DNA of 64,000 bases from Methanoculleus sp. UBA374 (GCA_002508705.1 DAYL01000019.1:53028-117027), one strand, 5' to 3'. Shown: positions 30,153 through 38,967, counted from the stretch's first letter. Numbers and translations: made by a program. Notes: generated by a model not told the origin, from the sequence alone.

Positions 30153-30908
30153 TCACCAGAACCCCGATCCCGACATGGCCCCGGGCGCGAGGGCCGCGAT
30201 CACGAGGAGAAGGAAGGGCTGGTGCAGGAAGTAGATCAGGAGCGAGTGCCGGCCGAGGAACGAGAGCGGCCGGACGGCTGCCGGCTCCGCCGCCTGGAAT
30301 GAGAACCCCCGCCTCCCGTCCGGGTAGAAGAGGGACCCGAAGGCCATCCCGAGGAGGACGAGGCCGAACCAGGGGAGGAGCGGTACGTAATCGAGGCTCG
30401 CGAAGGACTCCGGGTGAATCCCGAGCCAGAGAAGAGGCCAGGGCCCCGGAACGGCGTCGGCGATATAGCCCGCGAAGATGCAGGCGGTGCTCGTGAGGAT
30501 GAGATTTATGGGGTTGAACCGGGCAAACAGCGGGGCAAGCAGGACGGCGACGCCGATGAAGTGCAGGATGCCGAAGACGATGTAGACGGACGGCAGGAAG
30601 AGCCGGGTGACGGCGGTGATGACGAGGCCGTAACAAAATATCGTAAGACCGCGCCGGACATACTTGAGCGTAAGGTCCCTCCCGGCGAGCCGTCGCCCGG
30701 CCCGGGCGTAACTGATCGTGAACGAGGCCCCGACGAGAAAGATGAACGTCGACGCGGTCAGGTAGGCGAGCATCCGGAGGAACCCCCCGGAGACGTCGAG
30801 CGGGAGCACCCCGAAGAAGTTGAGGTCGAATGCCGCATGAAAGACGATCATCGTCACGACGGCGACGCCCCGGGCGACGTCGATCTCCCAGTAGCGCTCT
30901 CCCGGCAT
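30153..30908 (-). CDS. DUF1624-type membrane protein (heparan acetyltransferase-like)
   Basis: The 251-residue protein has about eight transmembrane helices. It opens with RYWEIDVARGVAVVTMIVFHAAFDLNF-type sequence, the signature of DUF1624/YeiB-like acyltransferases. GRHSLLIYFLHQPFLLLV closes the chain. Such proteins are predicted to move acyl groups across the membrane, but the substrate is unproven. The ATG at 30908 was chosen because the family motif begins right after it; upstream in-frame sequence belongs to the small Cys protein at 30920-31078. Confidence 0.82.
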   Translation of the reverse strand: MPGERYWEIDVARGVAVVTMIVFHAAFDLNFFGVLPLDVSGGFLRMLAYLTASTFIFLVGASFTISYARAGRRLAGRDLTLKYVRRGLTIFCYGLVITAVTRLFLPSVYIVFGILHFIGVAVLLAPLFARFNPINLILTSTACIFAGYIADAVPGPWPLLWLGIHPESFASLDYVPLLPWFGLVLLGMAFGSLFYPDGRRGFSFQAAEPAAVRPLSFLGRHSLLIYFLHQPFLLLVIAALAPGAMSGSGFW

Positions 30909-30919
30909 GGTCCCGGCCG

Positions 30920-31078
30920 TCAGAAAGATCTTCGCCGGACGGGGGCGCCGCAGACAGGGCAGGTCTTCAGATCGTCGATCTCTCTGTTCTGCTCTTCGGT
31001 AGGCTCGTTGTAGATACGGGTGAAGCCGCACTGCCGACTGCACTCGATCACGATAAACGGGCTACAGATCCTGCCCAT
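30920..31078 (-). CDS. 52-residue Cys-rich zinc-binding-like protein
   Basis: This small gene begins ATG 31078 after the excellent ribosome site GGTGGTGAG. It encodes 52 residues starting MGRICSPFIVIECSRQCGF and ending CPVCGAPVRRRSF. Five to six cysteines are grouped as C-x3-C near residues 13-17 and C-x2-C near 40-43, a zinc-ribbon pattern. The stop lies 11 bases before the membrane protein start, so the two form an operon. It is too short for routine gene finding and may be unannotated in relatives. Confidence 0.75.
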   Translation of the reverse strand: MGRICSPFIVIECSRQCGFTRIYNEPTEEQNREIDDLKTCPVCGAPVRRRSF

Positions 31079-31279
31079 ATCTCACCACCCCGTTATCCTC
31101 TGTAAGCATCTCCTATGTCCATGGGGCGGCAATCAGATAAGCGTTTACCCCGGGTCGGGGATGGCACTGTTATTCCCGTGTCCGCCCGGGCCCTCTGCCT
31201 ATATTACGGCCGCCCTCCTCCCGGCCTTGCGCATCACAGCATGTCCCGGGACCGCAGGTCCACTCGCCGCTTTGCTGAC
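31079..31279. other. Intergenic region with no supported gene
   Basis: The 201 bases separate the small Cys protein start from the HAD gene stop. Both neighbours are on the minus strand, so this stretch should hold the promoter for the Cys-protein/DUF1624 pair, but no strong TATA box stands out. Confidence 0.35.
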
Positions 31280-31975
31280 CTACCTGCCCGGGATGCCCAC
31301 GTGGCCCGGGAGTTCGGAAAACGCTGCAAGGACGATATCCACCTCGATCTCCGCCGGCCGGCTCTGCCGCCAGTCGCCGTAGGCGGCAAACGCCGTCGTC
31401 ATGCCTAGGTGCCTTCCCGGGGCGATGTCGCGGACCAGGCTGTCGCCGACCATTATCGCCTCCGCCGGGGCCGCATTGAGCCGCCGGAGGGCATAAATAA
31501 GGGAGTCCGGTTCCGGTTTTCGTTTTCCCGATATATCCGGGGTCACCACGGTCTCGAAGTAATCGATGAGCCCGGTTTTATTGAGCCGCCGACGCGCCTG
31601 GAACGTCTCCGCGTCGGTGACGACCGCGAGCCCGATCCCGGCGTCCGCGAGGCGCCGGAGCGTCTCTTCGACGCCCGGATACGCCTCGACCATATCGAGT
31701 TTCACGTCCTCATAGGTGCGGCAGCAGACGTCGAACGTCCCGGGCTCGTACACCCCGAGGTCTCTGAGATAGTCGCGGATGTTTCTATGGTCCTCGAACC
31801 CGTACGTCCCCCGGAGAAACTGCGAAAAGAGCGTTTCAGGGTCCCCGGTCCCGAGGTAGTCGACCACGCACCGGCATGCCTCCCGCTTTGCTCCGACGAA
31901 GTCAAAGAGCGTGTTGTCCATGTCGCAGAGGACCGCCGTTACTTTCTTATGCCGAGTGCCGCAAGTCGCCTGCAT
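31280..31975 (-). CDS. HAD-superfamily hydrolase
   Basis: The 231-residue protein has HAD motif I (AVLCDMDNTLFDF), motif II VVTDAETF, a conserved lysine (SGKRKPEPDS) and motif IV IMVGDSLVRDI. The cap is helical, as in phosphoglycolate-phosphatase-like members. It therefore hydrolyses a phosphate ester, substrate unknown. Its ATG lies 37 bases inside the PIN-like gene, so the two are translationally linked. No in-frame start nearer motif I is available. Confidence 0.88.
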   Translation of the reverse strand: MQATCGTRHKKVTAVLCDMDNTLFDFVGAKREACRCVVDYLGTGDPETLFSQFLRGTYGFEDHRNIRDYLRDLGVYEPGTFDVCCRTYEDVKLDMVEAYPGVEETLRRLADAGIGLAVVTDAETFQARRRLNKTGLIDYFETVVTPDISGKRKPEPDSLIYALRRLNAAPAEAIMVGDSLVRDIAPGRHLGMTTAFAAYGDWRQSRPAEIEVDIVLAAFSELPGHVGIPGR

Positions 31976-32946
31976 ATCTCCAGTTCCCTTGTGAATTCAT
32001 GGTATGTCCCGTCATCCCGAAAGCGCACCTTCAGTTCGTCGAGGTCGTTGCCCTTCCCGCCGAACTCCCCGAAGACGGTGAAACCGTTGCAGCCTATAAA
32101 CCCGAAGACAGCGGCCAGGTTGAAGATCAGCCGCCGGAATTCCTCTGCCGTGCAGGTCGCCCCCTCCAGTCTATATGGGCGGTCGAAGTAGAAGTACTCG
32201 AGCCCCTCGGCCATGCAGAGGTCGGCCATGTAGATATCGGCGGTGAGGAGAACCGGGAGGGCATACCGTTCCTCCTCGAATTTCCGAAGCGCCCGAACGA
32301 TGTTACGGTCGTTCTCTTCCGTCAGGTGCGTGTGGGGGCCGGGCGCTGCGATCTCCATCGCCCGGTCGCGGATGGTCCGGTACTCCTTCAGCGCGAGGTA
32401 GGCCGCTTTCCGGGACCGCTTCGTCCGCTTGTTCTCGAGTTCCCCGATGAACTCCCGCGAGCCCGGTGCGCACGCCGCCATCTCCGCGATCGTCTTCGCC
32501 GGGTACTTGCGGTTGATGGCGTAGGTGATCTCGTCCCGGACGGTATCGACGATCAGGTAGGAGGAGTGGTTGATCGCCGGGTTGTTCGACGCAAAACCGT
32601 GGTAGAAAAGGTTCGTATCCAGGCCGAAGAAGACATCCTTCTTGAGCTGCCCATAGGATACGCGCATCGATTCAAAGGCGGCCTGGTTTGTGTAACGCGC
32701 GATCCCGCTTGCAAACATGCATTCCTGAAGGTCGGCGTAGGATGGAAGTTCGCCGGCGATAGGCCCGTACCCGGAGAGCCAGTTCTGGAAGGTCTCGCGC
32801 GTTGCGGGTAGTTCGAGGGCGTAGCCGGTTCCATCGGGGTGTGCGACCAGAATATCCCCCTCATAGAGCGGATACGAAACACGGACTTCGTCGAGACTGT
32901 TGAGGAGGACCTGCACCTCGTCCTCCCGAATGACCGCGTCGTGCAT
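31939..32946 (-). CDS. PIN-like nuclease domain protein
   Basis: The 335-residue protein has an unassigned N-terminal region of about 105 residues and then a PIN-like core. FFGLDTNLFYHGF supplies the first acidic residue, YLIVDTVRDEITYAINRKY the second helix acidic pair, and LLTADIYMADLCMAEGLEYF the third acid cluster. PIN domains are metal-dependent RNases found in toxins and in CRISPR-linked effectors. It starts at ATG 32946, sharing its A with the stop of the CARF-like gene (TGATG). Nuclease activity is inferred. The C-terminal 60 residues are unassigned. Confidence 0.68.
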   Translation of the reverse strand: MHDAVIREDEVQVLLNSLDEVRVSYPLYEGDILVAHPDGTGYALELPATRETFQNWLSGYGPIAGELPSYADLQECMFASGIARYTNQAAFESMRVSYGQLKKDVFFGLDTNLFYHGFASNNPAINHSSYLIVDTVRDEITYAINRKYPAKTIAEMAACAPGSREFIGELENKRTKRSRKAAYLALKEYRTIRDRAMEIAAPGPHTHLTEENDRNIVRALRKFEEERYALPVLLTADIYMADLCMAEGLEYFYFDRPYRLEGATCTAEEFRRLIFNLAAVFGFIGCNGFTVFGEFGGKGNDLDELKVRFRDDGTYHEFTRELEICRRLAALGIRK

Positions 32947-33458
32947 CACGGCACCCCTCTCGCATCCTCCATGATATCCCGGATCTTCTGGACCTGGCGC
33001 GGGATCATCATATACGGCTTTGCGACGTCGTCGGTGCTCTTCATGGAGAGGTAGTAGATGTGCTGGATATCGAGCCCCGCAAGTGAGACCGCGATGAGCG
33101 CCCCGGCGACCGTAACCTTCCTTCCCGAGGTGATATCGATCGCCACGCGGAGCCCCTGCCGGATGAATTCTGCGGCAAGCGAGCGGATTGTCTGTCCGGC
33201 CCTTATAAAGTCCAATTCCGGCAGAATTTCCACATCTATTGCCGGGGTGAACCCGTATCCCTCTGAAACTACCCGGATTGCTTCGGCTGCGGTCGATGCA
33301 TCTCCCGCGTAGGGCTCTTCTGTGACGATTGAGACCCGTTCGAGGCGCAACCCCTTCTCCCGCAGGACTGCATGATAAGCGTTGACGAGCGCCCACGTTG
33401 AGCGTCCCAGAAGTGTTATGTAGGCATCGCCGGAAGCGGGTGTCACGGGAGAGATCAC
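32946..33458 (-). CDS. CARF-like Rossmann-fold protein
   Basis: The 170-residue protein looks like one nucleotide-binding Rossmann domain. It opens DAYITLLGRSTWALVNAYHA, has RVSIVTEEPYAG as strand 2, and then AIDITSGRKVTVAGALIA. The motif D-x-T-S-G-R-K followed by a hydrophobic helix is the hallmark of CARF domains, which sense cyclic oligoadenylates. No effector domain is fused; the PIN-like gene follows directly. The start is GTG without a strong ribosome site. The call rests on motif resemblance, so ligand binding is an inference. Confidence 0.62.
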   Translation of the reverse strand: MISPVTPASGDAYITLLGRSTWALVNAYHAVLREKGLRLERVSIVTEEPYAGDASTAAEAIRVVSEGYGFTPAIDVEILPELDFIRAGQTIRSLAAEFIRQGLRVAIDITSGRKVTVAGALIAVSLAGLDIQHIYYLSMKSTDDVAKPYMMIPRQVQKIRDIMEDARGVP

Positions 33459-33765
33459 TGCTCAAGACTCATCCTGCTGCTATATAGGCTTTGTCGGGAG
33501 CCCTCTTTCGGGAAAAAGATCAAAAAGTGGTAATCAGAGCACGATATCCTGTTTTCTTGGGCGGATCTGCTCAATTCGCATGTATTTTGGAACTGAATGA
33601 GATGGAATGCGGGATCGTGACGGCATTTCACTGCCGGGGTGCTTAAACAAAGCCTTTGATGCTAAAGAAATCGCAAAATACCGCAAAATATTTGGTAAAT
33701 CTTTTATGATCCATACCCCCACAGTGGTATAAGAGCGCGAAAATACCCGGGAGAGATTCTGGCAC
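33459..33765. promoter_or_regulatory. AT-rich divergent promoter region
   Basis: These 307 bases separate the minus-strand CARF-like operon from a plus-strand HTH gene and are clearly more AT-rich than the surroundings. A short direct repeat, CGCAAAATA followed by CCGCAAAATA, lies near 33669-33690, and AAATCTTTTATGA follows near 33695-33707. The repeat could be an operator. GGGAGAG at about 33749 is a ribosome site for the plus-strand gene. Confidence 0.45.
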
Positions 33766-34371
33766 ATGGAGACGAGAAAAGTACAATTACGGACACCGGC
33801 TGAGATCTGGGGACTGGCGGACCCGGATCAACAGAGGAAAGCGCGTCAGGATGCTATCGACGACGGGGATCTGATCGAGATCACCAGGATGGGGAGGGAT
33901 GCGGGCATCACCTACCCGATTGCAGTCTCGGCACGGGCCGCAGAGCGTATGGTTCCATTCCCGAATATCCCGCAGGAGACCGTCACGGAGAACTTATGGG
34001 ATACTCTTCATGCATTCAGGGCCAAGGCCTTTGCCACAACAAAAGAAGAGTTTGAGTTCCAGGTCAGCCTCTACCAGAACGGGCTCGTTCCCAACCTCAC
34101 CTTCAAGGCCGCGGTCTCGCCGGGAGACGACGGCGAACCGGTCATCACCATCATGCTGCCGGACGAGGACTGGGAGACGATCGGATGCGGCTGCCGTCAT
34201 AGCGCGGGCGACAGGATGCTCACCGTCGACGACGTCGCCTCGACCCTTAACTTCACTCCCGGCCGGATCCGGGAGTTCATCCGGGAGGAGCGGATCCCGG
34301 CGGTCAAGTGTGGGGGGTCCTGGCGGATCAAGCGTTCAGAACTTGAACGGATCATGAACGAAGGTTTCTGA
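33766..34371 (+). CDS. DUF6573-like protein with C-terminal excisionase-type HTH
   Basis: The 201-residue protein has an N-terminal domain (ARQDAIDDGDLIEITRMGRD, AGITYPIAVSARAAERM) resembling the DUF6573 family often met on plasmids and phages. Its C-terminal helix-turn-helix of the excisionase/HTH_17 type spans about residues 148-198 (MLTVDDVASTLNFTPGRI, IPAVKCGGSWRIKRSELER). It could bind DNA and repress the divergent CARF/PIN operon. The family assignment is from memory. Mobile-element ancestry is possible. Confidence 0.7.
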   Translation: METRKVQLRTPAEIWGLADPDQQRKARQDAIDDGDLIEITRMGRDAGITYPIAVSARAAERMVPFPNIPQETVTENLWDTLHAFRAKAFATTKEEFEFQVSLYQNGLVPNLTFKAAVSPGDDGEPVITIMLPDEDWETIGCGCRHSAGDRMLTVDDVASTLNFTPGRIREFIREERIPAVKCGGSWRIKRSELERIMNEGF

Positions 34372-34737
34372 CCGGTTCATATGGGACGGCGGAAAAACAA
34401 TAGTTTTTCTGAACGTTTCTGTCGTTCGCCAGCGGTTCTGCCAGTTGCCATACCGCCTGTCCGGATAACCGTCAGGCGTTTTTCCGGGCATGGATCTGCC
34501 GCACTGTCCGGTCCTGTATGATATCCGTTCCGGTGCCTCGCATCTCATCTGGCCTGGTCCCGATGTCGTTTCCATCTGTTTGTCAGGGATATGCGCTACC
34601 TGGGCGTCGGGGCAGGAGCCCCGGGAAGAGGGTGACCCCCCCATATGCTCTCCTGAAATATGATCTATTTAAATTTTTTCTTATTGATAAGACACATAAA
34701 ACAAACATTTTTAATTTTTAGACGTATAGTTCTCTTA
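34372..34737. other. Intergenic region with promoter for the HEAT-repeat gene
   Basis: No gene is supported in these 366 bases. The last 80 bases are strikingly AT-rich: CTATTTAAATTTT at 34665-34677 and TTTTAATTTTTA at 34709-34720 are candidate TATA boxes. The second would place transcription start at the ATG at 34738. Confidence 0.5.
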
Positions 34738-37700
34738 ATGTGCGTCGAGGGCCCACGAGTATTCCCGGACTGTTCTTTCGCCTATTCCATGGCGGGTATC
34801 GGCGATTTTACGGCAAAACCGTTAGATTGCGAAGGTGGGGAGGTGCCCCATCCCGATGACCGTGCCAGTTTCGGGATATCGTGTGGCCTCTGGCGTGCGA
34901 TCTTCTGGGGCACCTGTATTATTCTCCTTTTTCTTGGAGCGGAGGTACTGGGGGTGTCTTCGGTGCCGGCGATCGATGCAGCATGCCCCATTGTATGCTT
35001 TCCCGGGCTCTTCGGGCCGAATGGATCTTCGTTCCTCAGGTACCGGATGAAGAGGTCCGCCGAAGGGGGCGGCAAGGAGGACGATTCGGGGGGTCACGAC
35101 CCTGACCCTGGCGCCTCCCTGCCGGATTCCAGTGCGCCGGACGAACCCGCCCGTGCTGACGGCGAAGAAAATATTCTCAATAGATTTGAAAAGATCCCCG
35201 AGGCCCTTCGGCAGTTTGACAGCCTCATCTACGGGGAGAAACCGGGTGCGGACCTTTCTTCCGGCAAACCGATCGAAGCGGAGAGGCTCCCTGCCCTTCC
35301 TCCACGGCACAGCCCGGATGACGGCGCGTCCGACGACCCGGACAATTTTCCGGAGCGTTCCATGGATGATCCGCTCCCGGTGAACTCCAAACCCTTCAAA
35401 CCGCCCGACTCCGACGATAAGGGCGATGAACCGTCTCTTCCGGGCCTCGTCCGTGATGCCTGCCTGCCGGAGGATGAGTCTGGTCCTGACGAACCTGCGG
35501 TAGTTTCTGTCGTGGAAGAGCGTCCCATTGCGTCACTCGTCGACGACCTCGGCAGTGACGATGCCGGTATCCGTGAACGCGCCGCACATGCCCTCGCAGA
35601 GCGCGGAATCGACGCCGTGGCTCCTCTGATCCGGGCTCTTGCTCTTGTGGACGACGGGAGGCGGTGGTGTGTCGCCGAAGCCCTTGCCCTGATCGGCGAA
35701 GATGCAATTCCGGCATTGATTGCTGCACTTGGAGATCCCGGGACGCAGGCAGGAGCGGCTGCAACGCTTGTGCGTGTCGGCGAACCTGCCGTGCCGTCGC
35801 TCATCGCAGTGCTTGCCGGCACCGACGACGAAGTGCAGTTCGGTGCCCTCTATGCCCTCCATGAAATCGGCGAGGCGGCTGTCCCTGCCCTTGTCGATGC
35901 TCTCGATGCGCCCGACGGGGGCATCCGGAGGGCTGCCGCTTCTGTTCTTCGGGAACTCGGGTGGAAGGCGCCTGATGAAGCCGGAACAATCCGGTATCTT
36001 ATTGCCACCGAGGCGTGGCTCGATGTGGCGGAACACGGTGAAGCCGTGATCGATCCTCTCATCCGCATCCTGCGGTCTCCGGATCGGGAGATCTGGTGGA
36101 ATGCCGCCCGGACCCTCGGGGAGGTCGGCGGTGCAGCGGTCGGTCCTCTGGTCGATCTCCTGCGCGAAGCAGGTGATGAGGTGCGGCCGCTGGCGGCGAT
36201 GGCACTCGCAGAGATCGGGTCTTCCGCGGTCGATCCGCTCATCCGGTTGCTTTCCGACTCCTCCCTCCGGAATACGGCGGCGGCAACCCTGATAAAGATC
36301 GGGGAGCCGGCGATAGAGGCATGTATCCAGGCCCTGGACGGCGCGGATGCGGACGTGCAGGCGGCGCTCCAAAACGTCCTCTGTGCGTTCGGCGACGCGG
36401 CGGTCCCATCTCTGATCCAGGCACTGACCTCCGATCGGTCCCGTGCTCCTGCCGCTACGATCCTGGATCGGATGGGCTGGGAGCCCTGGAGCGACACCGA
36501 ACGGGCATGGTACCTGATCGCCCGGGAGGAGTGGGTGGAACTCGCCTTGATGGGTGCGCCGGCGGTCGAGCCCCTGATCCGGACGCTCAACGGCGGCGAT
36601 GACCGCATACGCGGCGAAGCTGCGGCGACGCTCGGCGAGATCGGCGATCCTGCGGCTGTCGGGCCGCTCGTGGATGCCCTTGCCGACGAGGCCGTTGCCC
36701 CGGCAGTGGCGGATGCGCTCGTTGCCATCGGGAAGCCAGCCGTACCTCCGACTCTTGCGCTGCTTGAAGAGAGGACCGGTGCCGCCCTCTCGAATGCCGT
36801 CGAGGTGCTGGGCAGACTCGGGGCGGACGAAGCGGTTCCGGCACTCGTTGAACTCGTCAGGAGCGGCGGCGACCGCCTTCACCGGAAAGCCGTCGACGCC
36901 CTGGTCGGCATCGGTGCGCCTGCGATAGGCCCCCTTATCTCCCTCCTCGGCGAGGACGGCGACGGGCACACGGGAGCAGTGGCGGCGCTCACCGGAATCG
37001 GCGACGCCTCATCCGGGTCGCTTGCCGCCGCGCTTCGCGATGAGAACGTCCTGACCCGCATGGGGGCCGCCACCGTCCTCGGGAGGCTTGGCTGGGCTCC
37101 TGCAGGAGAGGAGGAGCAGGTTGTCTACCTGATTGCGCTGCAGCGGTGGTCCGACACTCCGGCCCTCGGGGCTGCGGCCGTCGACCCCCTGGTTGCGCGG
37201 CTCGGCGATCCGGACCCCGGCGTGCAGATGGGTGCGGCGGAAGCGCTTGCCCGGATCGGGGCGCCTGCGGTACCTCCTCTGGTCCGCCTGCTCGGCGATG
37301 AGGCCGGTTCCGCGCTCGCAGGCGATACGCTGGTACGGATCGGCGAAGCAGCCGTAGATCCGCTGATCCGTGCTCTCGGCGACGATGCGCTCCGGCAGGC
37401 TGCCGCCGGGGTGCTGGTCCGGGTCGGGCGCCCCGCTGCCGGTGCGCTCGTTCCAACCCTCGGGCTTTCCGACACGGGCGAAATTACGGCAGAGATCCTG
37501 GCGGCAATGGGCGAACCTTGTGTCGATGTCCTGGTCGGTGCGCTCGGGAGCGACGACGCCCGGATCCGACAACGGGCGGGGGATGTGCTCGTCGGCCTCG
37601 GCGATATCGCTATCGGCCGGCTTATCGGAGCATTGGGGTATCCGGACGGTGCCCTCAGGATCGGGGTGATCGATACGCTCACCCGGATCGGCAGACCGTC

Positions 37701-38967
37701 GACGGCCGGCCTTATGGAAGCACTTTCGGACGAGCGCTACCGTGTGCGGCTGGGCGCGGCGGAGGTCCTTGGTAGAGCCGGCTGGGTTCCGGAGACCGGG
37801 GAGGAGACCGTCCTCTACCTGATCGCAAAGGAGCAGTGGGCCTCTGTTGCAGAGACCGGGCCCGGTGCCGTCGAACTGCTGATCCGGACGCTCAACGATC
37901 CCGACAGCGCAATCCAGATGGGTGCGGCCCGGGCGCTCGGCATGATCGGGGCTCCCGCGGTCGCGCGACTGACCGACGAACTCCGTACGGAGCAGGACGG
38001 CAGGCAGAGGAAGGCGGTCGAGGCACTCAAGTTGATCGGGGCGCCCGCGGTCGTGCCGCTCATCGACGCCCTTCAAGACCGTGACTGGCGCATCCGCCTG
38101 GGAGCGGCGCGTGCGCTTGTCGCTATCGGGGACCCCGCGGTCGATCCGCTGGTCCGGGCTCTTCGAGAGGGCTCCCCGGCGGTCCAGATGGGAGCTGCGG
38201 CGACGCTCGGTAAGATCGGAAGCCCGACGTCCATCAAGCCGCTTACCGATGCGCTCCTGCATGACGACTGGCGCGTGGGGCGCGTTGCGGTGCGGGCGCT
38301 CGGCATGCTGGGCGAGGCGGCAGTCGAGCCGCTTCTGTCCGTCCTCCGGGAGGGGAACGATACGGCCTGGAGGGGTGCGGTTACGGCTCTTGTGCTGATC
38401 GGCGATGCGGCGGTGCGGCTGCTCCCCGGTGCGCTCACGGACGGGCATTTCCGTGTCCGTGCCGGGGCCGCGGATGCGCTCGACCGTCTGGGCTGGTCCC
38501 CGGAGCCGGGGGAGGAGACGGTTCGTTACCTGATCGCGAAGGAGCAGTGGAGCGATCTCGCCCGGGTGGGCGAAGCGGCGGTTGAGCCGCTTGTCGCGGT
38601 GCTCAACGACCGCGACGACAGCATCCGGCGGCGGGCGGCCATGGCCCTCGGTGAATTGCGCGACCCCCGGTCGGTCCCGGCGCTCATGACCCTCCTCCAC
38701 GACGACTACTACAGCAACCGGCGAGAGGCTGCGGCGGCGCTCGTTGCGATCGGAGCCCCTGCCATGGCTTCCGTCGTCTCCGCTCTCGGCGACGGGGACG
38801 GCGATGTCAGGAAGCGTGCGGCGGATGTGCTGGCCGAGATCGGGGATGCACGGGCGGTCGAGGCTCTCAGGAATATCTTCAACGATGAGGACTGGTATGT
38901 CAGGAAGGCTGCCGAAGACGCGGTGGAGCGGATCCGGGAGCGGACCGGCGGTGCATCGGGCGAGTAG
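34738..38967 (+). CDS. Giant HEAT-repeat (PBS lyase-like) protein, possibly membrane-anchored
   Basis: The protein is about 1409 residues. Residues 1-110 include one hydrophobic segment (WRAIFWGTCIILLFLGAEVL). An acidic, Pro-rich linker follows to about residue 250, then more than 1100 residues of HEAT repeats of the type AAVEPLIRTLN...IRGEAAATLGEIG. Superimposed is a longer unit marked by LGW...E...YLIA.E.W, seen five times, starting near 35951, 36469, 37083, 37773 and 38483. HEAT solenoids bind proteins and no catalytic residues are apparent. The start is uncertain: ATG 35047 has a ribosome site (AGGT) and would remove the hydrophobic segment. Confidence 0.85.
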   Translation: MCVEGPRVFPDCSFAYSMAGIGDFTAKPLDCEGGEVPHPDDRASFGISCGLWRAIFWGTCIILLFLGAEVLGVSSVPAIDAACPIVCFPGLFGPNGSSFLRYRMKRSAEGGGKEDDSGGHDPDPGASLPDSSAPDEPARADGEENILNRFEKIPEALRQFDSLIYGEKPGADLSSGKPIEAERLPALPPRHSPDDGASDDPDNFPERSMDDPLPVNSKPFKPPDSDDKGDEPSLPGLVRDACLPEDESGPDEPAVVSVVEERPIASLVDDLGSDDAGIRERAAHALAERGIDAVAPLIRALALVDDGRRWCVAEALALIGEDAIPALIAALGDPGTQAGAAATLVRVGEPAVPSLIAVLAGTDDEVQFGALYALHEIGEAAVPALVDALDAPDGGIRRAAASVLRELGWKAPDEAGTIRYLIATEAWLDVAEHGEAVIDPLIRILRSPDREIWWNAARTLGEVGGAAVGPLVDLLREAGDEVRPLAAMALAEIGSSAVDPLIRLLSDSSLRNTAAATLIKIGEPAIEACIQALDGADADVQAALQNVLCAFGDAAVPSLIQALTSDRSRAPAATILDRMGWEPWSDTERAWYLIAREEWVELALMGAPAVEPLIRTLNGGDDRIRGEAAATLGEIGDPAAVGPLVDALADEAVAPAVADALVAIGKPAVPPTLALLEERTGAALSNAVEVLGRLGADEAVPALVELVRSGGDRLHRKAVDALVGIGAPAIGPLISLLGEDGDGHTGAVAALTGIGDASSGSLAAALRDENVLTRMGAATVLGRLGWAPAGEEEQVVYLIALQRWSDTPALGAAAVDPLVARLGDPDPGVQMGAAEALARIGAPAVPPLVRLLGDEAGSALAGDTLVRIGEAAVDPLIRALGDDALRQAAAGVLVRVGRPAAGALVPTLGLSDTGEITAEILAAMGEPCVDVLVGALGSDDARIRQRAGDVLVGLGDIAIGRLIGALGYPDGALRIGVIDTLTRIGRPSTAGLMEALSDERYRVRLGAAEVLGRAGWVPETGEETVLYLIAKEQWASVAETGPGAVELLIRTLNDPDSAIQMGAARALGMIGAPAVARLTDELRTEQDGRQRKAVEALKLIGAPAVVPLIDALQDRDWRIRLGAARALVAIGDPAVDPLVRALREGSPAVQMGAAATLGKIGSPTSIKPLTDALLHDDWRVGRVAVRALGMLGEAAVEPLLSVLREGNDTAWRGAVTALVLIGDAAVRLLPGALTDGHFRVRAGAADALDRLGWSPEPGEETVRYLIAKEQWSDLARVGEAAVEPLVAVLNDRDDSIRRRAAMALGELRDPRSVPALMTLLHDDYYSNRREAAAALVAIGAPAMASVVSALGDGDGDVRKRAADVLAEIGDARAVEALRNIFNDEDWYVRKAAEDAVERIRERTGGASGE

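Noticed and set aside
31939..33465. A single 508-residue protein spanning the CARF-like and PIN-like genes
   Set aside because: The first 170 residues of that long frame are arginine-rich and featureless, while the alternative frame over the same bases gives a clean CARF-like domain. ATG 32946 therefore starts the PIN-like protein.
37009..38700. Minus-strand frame opposite the HEAT-repeat gene
   Set aside because: Its Arg/Asp/Gly-rich repeats simply mirror the HEAT repeats.
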